Source of the DNA: Rhodospirillales bacterium
GTDB lineage: Bacteria > Pseudomonadota > Alphaproteobacteria > Reyranellales > Reyranellaceae
Direction of reading: 5' to 3'
DNA: 32,302 nucleotides
Assembly (NCBI GenBank): GCA_009377525.1
Contig: WHTW01000085.1
Span: 1-32,302 of the forward strand
Shown: piece by piece, positions 8,301 to 13,879 of the stretch
How positions within the stretch are numbered: the stretch's first letter is position 1
How the letters are laid out: each line of letters opens with the position of its first letter
Program-made: the position numbers and the translations under genes
Notes under the pieces: generated by a model
Databases searched by the model: none
What the model saw: only the letters and a program-made list of their open reading frames with translations
Told to the model about the DNA's origin: nothing

Positions 8301-9537
8301 CGTCCCGGCCACTGCGCTGGGCGAGCAGCAGGCCTTTGGCGAGTACATGCAGGCCTTCCACGGCACGCCGGAGGAGGCCTACGACCAGGCCGACACGGCG
8401 ATCCAGGACGATACCCGGATCCAGAACCTCAACTTCCGTGACGACACCGTGCTCGAAGGGCCGGAGGCACCGGACGGCGACAACGTCATCCACGGCACAC
8501 CCGACGACGACGTCCTCGACGGTCATGGCGGCAATGACCAGCTGTTCGGCGAGGCCGGCGACGACCAGCTCGACGGCGGCACCGGCGACGACCATCTCGA
8601 GGGCGGCGTCGGCGACGATCGCCTGGCGGGCGGCGACGGCAACGACAGCCTGCAGGGTAACGCCGGCGTCGATGTCCTGAGCGGCGGGACAGGCGACGAC
8701 CAGCTCGAGGGTGGCGACGGCAACGACGTGATGTTCGGCGATGCCGGCAACGACCGGCTGGCCGGCGGCCAGGGCGACGACGTGGCCAAGGGCGGTGCCG
8801 GCGACGACACCTTCGTCGTCACCCGCCTGTCGGACGGCCGCGACGCCTACGACGGCGGCGCCGGTGTCGACACGCTGGACTTCAGCGACCTTGTGGCGCG
8901 GGTCAATCTCGACCTGAACGACGGTACGACGCGGTCCTCGGGCGACAGCATCGTCAATGTCGAGAACCTGGTGGGCGGCAGCGCCGGCGACCGGCTGGGC
9001 GGCAACGGCCTCGACAACGTCCTCACCGGCGGCGCCGGCGACGACGTCCTGAAGGGCGCAGGCGGCGACGACCGGCTCGAAGGCGGCGAGGGCAACGACA
9101 CGCTGAAGGGCGGCGGCGATGCCGACACGCTGCTGGGCGGCCGGGGCGACGACGATCTCGCGGGCGGCGCCGGCGACGACTTCCTGCTGGGTGGCGCGGG
9201 CGCGGACTTCCTGGCCGGCGGCGGCGGCCTCGACCAGTTCGCCTTCGAGACGGCGGGCGAGGGCGTCGACACCATCACCGACTTCAAGCTGTCGGGCGCG
9301 TCACGCGACACCATCGTGCTGTCGGCGTCGATGTTCGAGGGCTTCGCCGGCGACGATGCCTTCGATCTCATCGGTGGCGGCTTCCTGCGGGCCCAGTCGG
9401 GCGGCGGCGAGACCCAGCTGCAGGTCGATGTCGATGGCGCCGGCAACGCGTTCGTCACCTTGGCCACGATCAACGGCACCCTCAGCAACGGCGTGCTGGC
9501 CGATCATGTCCATGTCGAGCTCGGTCCCTTTGCCTGA
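2308..9537 (+). CDS. Giant secreted RTX protein: propeller-like region + ExeM/NucH-type nuclease + 5'-nucleotidase + calcium-binding repeats
   Basis: A 2409-residue multidomain protein. Residues 1-220: an N-terminal module (SIAFTGFNADGNDSLAFVAL) found at the front of such surface proteins. About 226-745: a choice-of-anchor-I beta-propeller-like region (AESVAFDP, ISPDGTRAYV-type strands). About 750-1000: OB-fold segment (VTVEGVVVAID). About 1026-1356: endonuclease/exonuclease/phosphatase domain with ASYNAENL, IVALQEVQ, VVAGDLNDF and SDHDPL. About 1364-1700: metallophosphoesterase (HLADGEAG, SGGDNFLPGP, GNHEFDLG at 1465). About 1760-1980: 5'-nucleotidase C-terminal domain. About 2070-2313: roughly 20 GGxGxDxLx repeats in two blocks, then a DTITDF-type C-terminus. 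There is no N-terminal signal peptide; type I secretion through the C-terminus is expected, but no transporter genes are nearby. Likely role: degrade extracellular nucleic acid and release phosphate and nucleosides. AGGAAAGG precedes the ATG. Confidence 0.93.
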   Translation: MDLAPGSIAFTGFNADGNDSLAFVALAAIPGGTTIFFSDREWTGSAFNSGEGGFSWTAPAAGVPAGTIVTISDISDSDGVPISTNVGTAAGGSGLGADNEIVYAYLGTDADTPTVFLTAVANDTFTVNGATLTGTGLTQGVDALAFNGIDADTDVAAFNGSRAGQVDFAAYAPLINNAANWITQDGTGDQSADGTAPDVPFSTEAFTVGATGNEIGGIAILHQAESLQGSVAVPVATNALNVTRAGSYLSGDGEGGAESVAFDPTSDRAYVTNATADRIDILDLANPTDPVKIGQIELASLAAYGNVNSVAVRNGLIAVAVQNVDGGEAGLVALYDGAGSLIKTITVGVLPDQLTFSPDGNLLLVANEAERFLDRSGPTPVVEDAPGTITIIDVSGDPAAAAVRNTIGFSSLDGDEAALEALGIRTYDGGVLETDEGDIALPDSTVSQDIEPEYITVSPDGTRAYVTLQEVNAIAVIDLADPAADRPLAILPAGAVDFSLPGNEADFSDRDGAGGTASISVGNAPVKGLLQPDAIASFEVGGVTYVVTANEGDSRILQDAALDDPALNEARASAVQAGAPADFARLNLDTVWSTSSDAFAFGGRGFSIFQQNADGTIVKVEETGGDFEQILAALPNAGTVFNGENGGGFDGRSDNKGAEPEGVAVGTVNGTPYVFVALERIGGVMVWDVSTPSDAKFVQYIPPTADDFGPEVIKFVAAEVSPTGRAMLIVANEISGSVTTYDIGDPATTQIGAIQGSGHVSAMEGQTVTVEGVVVAIDTNGSRGFYIQDPDGDGDAATSDGIFVFTNAAPTVTVGQLVRVTGVVDEFVPNGAAPGSFSTTEIVATAAAGGVITTLGTGPAIAATVIGGEGGLLPPAGSFTEASAFYESLEGMLVTVKEAVAVGPTNDFGEIYTVIDNDADRGNGVNGAELNGRGALPIEAGAPDFGNTDLAGGDFNPERLQIDDDSGVFAAAAPSVSVGAELGDVTGIVRYDFGNYEIVPTASYVVEQQSTLVKETTTLEGSATRLTVASYNAENLDPTDGAARFATIAQEIVTNLKLPDIVALQEVQDNDGPGSAAASTVTAADQTLQMLVDALNAAAPDGVEYAFVDNPFIGDDSSGGQPGGNIRTAFVYRTDRVDFVDGSLKTVAADGTAISDPAGNANQQSNPDNPFFDSRPPLIATFAFNGEEVTIVNNHFSSKGGSGALYGTDESPLNAGEVQRAAQAQAVNNFVDSLLADEPGARVVVAGDLNDFEFEEPLAVIQGTASISGYDVPADNPIAATATFTPGGDPILHDLLETLPADERYDYVFEGNAQSLDHVLVTEGLQEGAAFDVVRINAEFGDQTSDHDPLVASFEIDDHPSQNFVLQLLHLADGEAGLLASDTAHHLAALVDAFDDDYANTLILSGGDNFLPGPFLAAGTDLSVKPVLNEVTGSTIDLSASVQVPIAAVDTAIHNAIGVEASTIGNHEFDLGSRVFRDSFTPDSVPGWVGADFVYLSSNLDFSGDADLNPRFSDTLDGGTGTLVAEANTLKGRIAPAAVITEGGEKIGLIGVTTQILEAISSPTGTEVEGFPTGPGANGEVDDMVLLAQQLQPIIDELIAEGVDKIVLHSHLQQIENEQALAPLLRGVDIILAAGSNTRLADADDELVAFPGHEAEAEGPYPIVTQGADGKTTLIVNTDNEYTYLGRLVVEFDANGDIVVDSLAANQSINGAYAATADNVAEAWGTTVDQLADIAFADGTKGDKVEKLTGAVQDVITVKDGNVFGFTEVYLEGERAFVRNQETNLGDLSADANAHVAREALGGSDAFLVSLKNGGGIRSQIGSLSVPDPVTGEIDKLPPAANPDSGKPEGGVSQLDVENSLRFDNKLMVFDTTAQGLLNLLNWGAGLGPNNGGFPQIGGVRFSFDPDLPGNVAGEPGSRVRDVALVDAEGNILVKLVDDGVVLPGVPDVISVVTLNFTANGGDGYPTKANGENFRYLLADGTLSAPIDEALDFTAPANVPATALGEQQAFGEYMQAFHGTPEEAYDQADTAIQDDTRIQNLNFRDDTVLEGPEAPDGDNVIHGTPDDDVLDGHGGNDQLFGEAGDDQLDGGTGDDHLEGGVGDDRLAGGDGNDSLQGNAGVDVLSGGTGDDQLEGGDGNDVMFGDAGNDRLAGGQGDDVAKGGAGDDTFVVTRLSDGRDAYDGGAGVDTLDFSDLVARVNLDLNDGTTRSSGDSIVNVENLVGGSAGDRLGGNGLDNVLTGGAGDDVLKGAGGDDRLEGGEGNDTLKGGGDADTLLGGRGDDDLAGGAGDDFLLGGAGADFLAGGGGLDQFAFETAGEGVDTITDFKLSGASRDTIVLSASMFEGFAGDDAFDLIGGGFLRAQSGGGETQLQVDVDGAGNAFVTLATINGTLSNGVLADHVHVELGPFA

Positions 9538-9557
9538 TCAGGGCAGCCGACGCGCAA

Positions 9558-9576
9558 CGCGGGCCGTCGGCCCGCG
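9558..9576. terminator. GC-rich stem-loop after the RTX gene
   Basis: CGCGGGCC at 9558-9565 pairs perfectly with GGCCCGCG at 9569-9576 around a GTC loop, 20 bases after the stop codon of the large RTX gene. There is no T tract, so it is at best an unconventional terminator; it may instead protect the 3' end of the long transcript. The palindromic repeat starting at 9582 follows immediately. Confidence 0.45.
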
Positions 9577-9581
9577 CTGCT

Positions 9582-9703
9582 AGAGCATATTCCGTTCGGC
9601 TGGAATCAGCCGAACGGAATATGCCTGCTGCAACAACCAACCCAGTGCGCGCGTTTCCGGTCAGAGGAACCGCAAGCGGTTCCATCTGACCGGAAACCGC
9701 TCT
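9582..9703. repeat. Two-hairpin palindromic repeat element, copy 1 (full length)
   Basis: The element starts AGAGC and ends CGCTCT. Hairpin 1 (9585-9602 with 9607-9624) has perfect 18-base arms and a GAAT loop. A 29-base linker (9625-9653) containing GCAACA and ending GTGCGCGCG follows. Hairpin 2 (9654-9696) has the apical core GGAACCGC-AA-GCGGTTCC and lower stem TTTCCGGTCAGA/TCTGACCGGAAA. The same plan with different stem sequences appears at 11274-11393; single-hairpin relatives lie at 10903-10946 and 32249-32302. It lies between convergent genes (stop codons at 9537 and 9710), where it could stop transcription from both sides. Confidence 0.85.
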
Positions 9704-9709
9704 GGCGCG

Positions 9710-9895
9710 TCAGTCCCTGATGGAAAACCGCGCCTCGGCGACCTCCTGGGCGGTGTAGCCGTCGGCCTTCATGCGTTCGCGCGCGCGGTCGATGAAGTCC
9801 TGGTCGAACAGGGGAGCGTGGGTCATGTCCCACGTCATTGTGTAGGACTGGACCAGGACGTCCTTCAAAAAGACGTCGACAATCTTGTCCGCCAC
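9710..9895 (-). CDS. Small hypothetical protein
   Basis: I do not recognise this family. The frame is open back to a TTG at 10036 (108 residues), but the upstream third has poor codon use for this genome, whereas from the GTG at 9895 the third codon positions become strongly G/C. That start gives 61 residues beginning MADKIVDVFLKDVLVQS and ending in a charged, helical tail (FIDRARERMKADGYTAQEVA). AGG lies 6 bases before the GTG. There is no signal peptide or membrane segment, so it is predicted to be cytoplasmic. Its stop codon is 6 bases from the palindromic repeat. The coding call rests on codon use alone. Confidence 0.5.
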   Translation of the reverse strand: MADKIVDVFLKDVLVQSYTMTWDMTHAPLFDQDFIDRARERMKADGYTAQEVAEARFSIRD

Positions 9896-9904
9896 TGGCG
9901 CCTC

Positions 9905-9920
9905 GTCTCTCGGTAGAGAC
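9905..9920. promoter_or_regulatory. Short perfect palindrome upstream of the small hypothetical gene
   Basis: GTCTCT-CGGT-AGAGAC is a perfect 6-base inverted repeat 10 bases upstream of the probable GTG start at 9895. It could be an operator, or a hairpin that hides the ribosome-binding site. Nothing else supports a role. Confidence 0.25.
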
Positions 9921-10100
9921 AGGTTAGCGGTGACGGTTGTCGGTTGCGTGAAGTTTCCGGGTCGGTCTGGCGACAGCCAGATCGGTGGCACTGCTGATTG
10001 CACGGTCCCGGCAAAGTCCGTTTCGGGGCTTCGCAACGCATGCCCTTGTTGCTAACAAGGCGCCGTCGTCCGCCTGGCCACGACGTAAGGGTAATCGGTC

Positions 10101-10847
10101 ATGTCATCATCCGCGGTCGCCATGGGCCGTGTGGCATTCGCCGCGCTGATCATCGGCGCGACACCGGCCTTCGCGCAGCAAGCACAGCCATCGAGCGAGC
10201 CGGGCATCGTGATCGTGCGTCCGGCGCGCGTGCCGGTCCCCGGCTCGCCGCAGGCCACCGAACGCAGTGCCAACCTGCGCCCACCGCCGCCCGGCCCGAT
10301 CGAAAGCCGCCTCCTGCCCATTCCCGAAGGCAGCTTGCGCGCGCCGCGCGACGCGCGCACCGAGCCGCCGGCAGCCGCTTCCGCCGCTCCGCCGGCTGGC
10401 GCGTCGTCCAGCCAGTCCGCCGGCAGGTCTTCGCCTCCGGTGACAAGCGCTCCGATTTCGGCGCCGATCTTCGCGACCCCGCCGGTGCGGGCGCTCGCTA
10501 CACCGTCCGGCCCCCCCGTGGCCGCAAGCCAGCCCGCCGAGCCCGCGGCCCCGATCGCCGGGGCGCCTCTCGCTGTCATCGGCTTCGCCGGCCAGTCCGC
10601 GAACCTGACAGACGCCACTCGGGCGGAGCTCGATCAGGTCGCCAAGCGCATCGCCGAGCTGGGATTGCGCCATATCGAGCTGCGCGGCTTCGCCTTCGGC
10701 GGCAGCATCGACAGCCGCAAGGTTGCGTTGGCGCGAGCCCTGGTCGTGCGCGCTTACCTGATCGACGCCCGCGTCAAGGCGCGCATCGAGGTCGGCAGCT
10801 TCGCCGGCGAGGGCAGTCACGTAGAGATCCTTGCTCCCGGAACGTGA
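10101..10847 (+). CDS. Exported OmpA-like domain protein with proline/alanine-rich linker
   Basis: The 248-residue protein starts with a signal peptide (hydrophobic segment about residues 9-22, cleavage near AFA-QQA). Residues about 28-150 are a low-complexity Pro/Ala/Ser-rich linker. Residues about 155-245 look like an OmpA/MotB C-terminal peptidoglycan-binding domain: LAVIGFAGQSANLT, then helices, HIELRGFAFGGSIDSRKVALARALVVRAYL, and a final strand. The usual LSxxRA signature is represented by SRKVALARA, so it is a divergent member. It probably sits in the periplasm, touching peptidoglycan or the outer membrane. It is monocistronic and ends just before a perfect hairpin at 10903-10946. Confidence 0.8.
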   Translation: MSSSAVAMGRVAFAALIIGATPAFAQQAQPSSEPGIVIVRPARVPVPGSPQATERSANLRPPPPGPIESRLLPIPEGSLRAPRDARTEPPAAASAAPPAGASSSQSAGRSSPPVTSAPISAPIFATPPVRALATPSGPPVAASQPAEPAAPIAGAPLAVIGFAGQSANLTDATRAELDQVAKRIAELGLRHIELRGFAFGGSIDSRKVALARALVVRAYLIDARVKARIEVGSFAGEGSHVEILAPGT

Positions 10848-10902
10848 ACCGCTCTCGCGCGGCGGATCGCGCTGCGCGGGGCGAACGCGGCCAGTACGCG
10901 CG

Positions 10903-10946
10903 AATCCGATCATATGGAACCGCACGCGGTTCCATATGATCGGATT
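10903..10946. repeat. Perfect 21-base-arm hairpin, single-hairpin relative of the two-hairpin repeat
   Basis: Bases 10903-10923 are fully complementary to 10926-10946 with an AC loop. It is preceded by TACGCGCG and followed by CCGCTC, as is hairpin 2 of the full elements, and carries the shared GGAACCGC/GCGGTTCC apex. It lies between convergent genes ending at 10847 and 10961, so a bidirectional terminator role is likely. Only the right half of the full element is recognisable here. Confidence 0.85.
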
Positions 10947-10960
10947 CCGCTCCGTCGTCT

Positions 10961-11239
10961 CTACTGCAGGGCCGCCTTTATGCACGCCTCCGCGGCCCTG
11001 GCATTGTCGCGCGCGCTGGCGCGGGCGATCTTGTTGCCCATGGCGAGGCTCTTGGTCTCCTTTTCCAGGGTGTCGCGCTGGTTCTGCGTCGTCGGCTTTG
11101 CGGCCACGGTCGCCGCGTAGATGGCCTGGCCGTCGGGCGTCAGCTTTGCCGCGCAGGCATTGCCCGCCGCTCCGTCCGCCTGCGCGAACGCGGTGAACAC
11201 GATCGTCAGGGACACGGCAGCAACAACGACCTTGAACAT
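10961..11239 (-). CDS. Small exported hypothetical protein
   Basis: A 92-residue protein beginning MFKVVVAAVSLTIVFTAFA, a clear Sec signal peptide with cleavage after AFA-QA or AQA-D. The mature part is about 70 residues with two cysteines (NACAAK and EACIKA) that could form a disulfide tying the ends together, and a charged central helix (QRDTLEKETKSLAMGNKIARASARDNARAAE). The ATG at 11239 follows GAAGGAG at 7 bases; a GTG one codon earlier (11242) is the alternative. Function unknown; periplasmic location is expected. The two-hairpin repeat at 11274 lies directly upstream. Confidence 0.8.
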   Translation of the reverse strand: MFKVVVAAVSLTIVFTAFAQADGAAGNACAAKLTPDGQAIYAATVAAKPTTQNQRDTLEKETKSLAMGNKIARASARDNARAAEACIKAALQ

Positions 11240-11273
11240 CACACTACTCCTTCACTGCTAAGATCAGTTGCTC

Positions 11274-11393
11274 AGAGCACGATCCGTCGAGCTGGAAACA
11301 GCTGGACGGATCGTGCCCTGTGAAGCAACATCGCCGGTGCGCGCGAATCCGATCAGATGGGAACCGCGCGGTTCCATCCGGTCGGATTCCGCT
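11274..11393. repeat. Two-hairpin palindromic repeat element, copy 2 (full length)
   Basis: Same plan as 9582-9703: AGAGC start; hairpin 1 at 11277-11294/11299-11316 with 18-base arms, one mismatch and a GAAA loop; a linker of exactly 29 bases (11317-11345) with GCAACA and GTGCGCGCG; hairpin 2 at 11346-11388 with apex GGAACCGCGCGGTTCC; ends CCGCT. The lower stems differ from copy 1 (GCACGATCCGTC versus GCATATTCCGTT) but still pair. It fills the gap between two minus-strand genes and ends at the stop codon of the next one (11394). Confidence 0.85.
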
Positions 11394-11639
11394 TCAGCGC
11401 AGGCCGGGGCGATTGGCCGGGCCGCCGCGATTGACTTCGGCTCCCGGTGCGCCTGGGCCGGGCGCCACGCCGGCGCCTGGCGCGCCCACGCCCACGCCTG
11501 GTGCCACGCCGACGCCGGGCGCGCCGGGCCGCATCACGCATCCCTTCGGCACGCCGACCGTCTTGCAGTAGACCTCGGCATTCGCCGATTGAGCGACGGC
11601 CAGCAGGCCGGCCAACGCGAGTCCCGTTCGAAGCAGCAT
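11394..11639 (-). CDS. Small exported Gly/Pro/Val-rich protein
   Basis: An 81-residue protein with a signal peptide (MLLRTGLALAGLLAVAQSANA, cleavage at ANA-EVY). The mature start EVYCKTVGVPKGCVMRPG has two cysteines, followed by a low-complexity run of GAPGVGVAPG-type units about 30 residues long and an RGGPANRPGLR tail. The ATG at 11639 has GGGAGG six bases upstream, a strong site. Function unknown; the disordered Gly/Pro tail suggests a surface or periplasmic structural peptide. The repetitive unit could expand or contract by slippage. Confidence 0.75.
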   Translation of the reverse strand: MLLRTGLALAGLLAVAQSANAEVYCKTVGVPKGCVMRPGAPGVGVAPGVGVGAPGAGVAPGPGAPGAEVNRGGPANRPGLR

Positions 11640-12177
11640 GATTGCCTCCCTGGTTTGTCGACGGTGCATCCAGAAGCGCCTCGCCAGCCGCACCGCGCCG
11701 GCGATCGAGCCGTAGTTGTTGCCGAACTCTGCATCGCCCTGCAGGCGCAGCGACCATGCCTCGTCGAGTTGCAGGATCTGCTCTCGGCCGGCTCGTCCGC
11801 CTTCTTGTGCTGTCCAGAATATGAACAAACCGCACTCCGAATGCGTAATTGCATATCCTTGCCTCAGGAGTGCAGAAATGGCAACGACTTTCTTGTTTGA
11901 TGTGCTGCCGCGACCAGCGAGCCGGAATGCCGCCACATCGGCTCGAGCATCGGCACCTCGCTGGTGATCTTCGTGGGCAAGTGACGCCGCTCAACGAGTC
12001 TCGTCTGCGCCACTCAAAAATCACAGCGCACCTGCCAGCCATCGGCGATCGTGCCGAGCGACGATTCGAGTGGTCTGTCCACGCGCCTGTTGATTAAGAA
12101 ACCAGCGACGGACGGAAGCGAATCAATACACTGACGCCTCGACATGCACACAACACAACGCGCATAGGCCGAGCACG
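11640..12177. other. 538-base stretch without a recognisable gene
   Basis: Short open frames occur on both strands, but none combines good codon use, a ribosome-binding site and a family resemblance. The middle part (about 11815-11900) is clearly more AT-rich than its surroundings. A tiny 29-codon frame starting at the ATG at 11878 has CAGGAG in front of it but is unconvincing. The stretch probably holds promoters for the two genes flanking it and perhaps gene remnants. Confidence 0.5.
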
Positions 12178-12222
12178 ATGACGATCACCGTCACTGGGAT
12201 GCGCTCCAACAAGCTGGTGAAC

Positions 12223-13125
12223 ATGGATATCGAGCAGCTTCGCGGATGGGCGACGTTCATGGACCGAGCCATGGTCGCCAGCCTCATTGCCACCATCGTG
12301 GCCGTCGCGGCGCTTGGCATCACGACCTGGCTGTCGTTCAGGTTCAGCGGCGCCGTGCGGGCTCACGAGTATGTCGCCATCCATCGATACAAGGTCGAGA
12401 TGGGAAAGCACGCCGCCGACCTCGAGCAGGAAGTCTCGCGGGCCCGGGAGCGGACGCTCGAGCTCGAACAGGCAGCCTCCGACGCCGACGCACGGGCGGC
12501 ACGAGCGGCGCGCGAGAGTGCGGCCGCGGCCGAGAAGGCGCGGACGGCGGAGATCGATGCGGAGGAAGTCCGCAAACGAGTTGCCGAACTCGGAAAGCAG
12601 GTCAGGGAGGCAACGGCGCGCGCACCGGAGCCGGCCCCGCCCGTTGCGACGGAAACGCCACTCGCGCCCAAGGAGGAGGCCGCACCCGAAAGCGCCGCGG
12701 CAAGTCCCGAGGTGCCGCCATCGCCGCCACCATCGCCGCCACCATCGCCGATCGTCGCGAGCCTTCAGAAATATGCCGGCACCATGGCCGCCTTGTACGT
12801 CCTCGACGAAGCGCCCGACGCTCCGGCGGTCGGTGCCACGATCTCCGGCTATCTTGGCGACGCCGGCTGGGCGCCGCTGACATGGACGTGGACGGGCGTG
12901 GGCGGCATCGTCGGCGTGGTCGTGCTGATCAAGGACGGCAGCGACCCGGCAACGGACGAGGCCGCGTCGGCGGTCCTGGAGGCCCTGCGCTCGGCCGGGT
13001 TCAACGCGGCAAAGGGAAATTGGCCGGCCGACTGGCGCCGATTCCGCGGCACGCTCAACGGTCCGCAAACGCCCGGCCCGACGGAGGCTCCCATCCGCAT
13101 CGTCATTGGGGCAAGAGCGCACTGA
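12223..13125 (+). CDS. Membrane-anchored coiled-coil protein of unknown function
   Basis: A 300-residue protein from the ATG at 12223 (MDIEQLRGWATFMDRAMV). In-frame ATGs at 12178 and 12199 are alternatives and no ribosome-binding site decides. Residues about 14-38 form one transmembrane helix, then a long charged coiled coil (about 45-145) rich in Ala, Glu and Arg, a Pro/Ala-rich linker including a PSPPPSPPPSP run (about 150-180), and a C-terminal globular region of about 115 residues (VASLQKYAGTMAALYVLDEAPDA onward in two pieces) that resembles domains seen in other one-TM coiled-coil proteins of alphaproteobacteria but which I cannot name. Cytoplasmic or periplasmic side is unresolved. Confidence 0.8.
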   Translation: MDIEQLRGWATFMDRAMVASLIATIVAVAALGITTWLSFRFSGAVRAHEYVAIHRYKVEMGKHAADLEQEVSRARERTLELEQAASDADARAARAARESAAAAEKARTAEIDAEEVRKRVAELGKQVREATARAPEPAPPVATETPLAPKEEAAPESAAASPEVPPSPPPSPPPSPIVASLQKYAGTMAALYVLDEAPDAPAVGATISGYLGDAGWAPLTWTWTGVGGIVGVVVLIKDGSDPATDEAASAVLEALRSAGFNAAKGNWPADWRRFRGTLNGPQTPGPTEAPIRIVIGARAH

Positions 13126-13193
13126 ATTCTTAGCCGAGAGGGCTTCCCTCGCATCCGGCATCTGTGATTCCTGCCCGACATCCGCCGTGCGGA

Positions 13194-13706
13194 TCACCTT
13201 GCCCCACGTCGCGACGCAATGGGCTTGGAGGCGATTGGCGACGACACGTGGGCTTGCAGGCGTTTGAGCAACGCGGCCAGAACCTGCTCCTCCTTCTCGC
13301 TGAACACGGAGAGCAGCTTTCTTTCGCGTTCCAGTGACGCCACGATGAGGCGGTCGTACAACGCCTGTCCTGACCTGGTGAACCGGATCGTGCGTTGCCG
13401 CGTGTCATCGTCGTCGACCGTCAGGTGCACAAGACCACGGCGCTGCAGCCCGGCCAGGGCCCGGCTGGTCGCTCCCTTGTCGATTCCCATGATCTCCGAT
13501 GCGCGGCGGGCGGTAAGCACCCCCTCGTAGCCCAGCACGTACATCAGTCGGCCCTCGGCAAGGCTGATCCCGAACTGGTCCTGATAGAAGCGCGAGCCCG
13601 TGGCGACGGTACGGTTCGATATCGCCCCCAACAGATAGGGAATCCGGCTCTGGTAGTCGCGCGCCTCTCCTGCGGGTGACCGGGGCGAGGGGGATGCTTT
13701 CTTCAT
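13194..13706 (-). CDS. MarR-family transcriptional regulator
   Basis: A 170-residue protein from the ATG at 13706 (MKKASPSPRSPAGEA); the frame extends to a TTG at 13769 but the ATG fits better. It has the winged helix-turn-helix of MarR proteins: dimer helix (SNRTVATGSRFYQDQFGISL), recognition region (LTARRASEIMGIDKGATSRAL), wing (LVHLTVDDDDTRQRTIRFT) and C-terminal dimer helices. MarR regulators usually repress a divergent gene and release DNA on binding a small, often aromatic, ligand. It is divergent from the solute-binding protein and demethylase-like genes, with a palindrome between them, so these are the likely targets along with its own gene. Confidence 0.92.
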   Translation of the reverse strand: MKKASPSPRSPAGEARDYQSRIPYLLGAISNRTVATGSRFYQDQFGISLAEGRLMYVLGYEGVLTARRASEIMGIDKGATSRALAGLQRRGLVHLTVDDDDTRQRTIRFTRSGQALYDRLIVASLERERKLLSVFSEKEEQVLAALLKRLQAHVSSPIASKPIASRRGAR

Positions 13707-13803
13707 GCGGTGTCTGCTTTTTCGTCTGACGTCCAACTCGGCCGGAGGCGCCAGCGCAGCCTGCGGCAACGCAAAGCTAGGGCATTGTCCGCGAGATTGG
13801 CAG

Positions 13804-13823
13804 ATAGTTGACGCGGCAACTAT
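13804..13823. promoter_or_regulatory. Probable MarR operator
   Basis: ATAGTTG-ACGCGG-CAACTAT is a perfect inverted repeat with 7-base arms (13804-13810 and 13817-13823) in the intergenic region between the MarR gene (start 13706) and the solute-binding protein gene (start 13880). Size and spacing (20 bases, AT-rich outer arms) match typical MarR-family operators. It lies 56 bases before the solute-binding protein start codon, where it would overlap a promoter. Confidence 0.7.
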
Positions 13824-13879
13824 ATGCTCCTACCGTCACTGCCAACAACGACAAGACAGAAAGCAACGGAGGAAGCACC

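Noticed and set aside
2383..8595. Very long minus-strand open frames (over 880 and 1100 codons) opposite the RTX gene
   Set aside because: They mirror the plus-strand codon bias, are extremely rich in Arg/Asp/Val/His, match no family, and are typical antisense shadows of a GC-rich gene.
8523..9240. Tandem DNA repeat array or CRISPR-like array
   Set aside because: The periodic DNA signal is the 27-base codon period of RTX nonapeptides within an open reading frame.
11878..11967. 29-codon open frame with CAGGAG in front of its ATG
   Set aside because: Short, with poor codon use in its second half and no recognisable relatives; kept only as a remark for the gene-free stretch.
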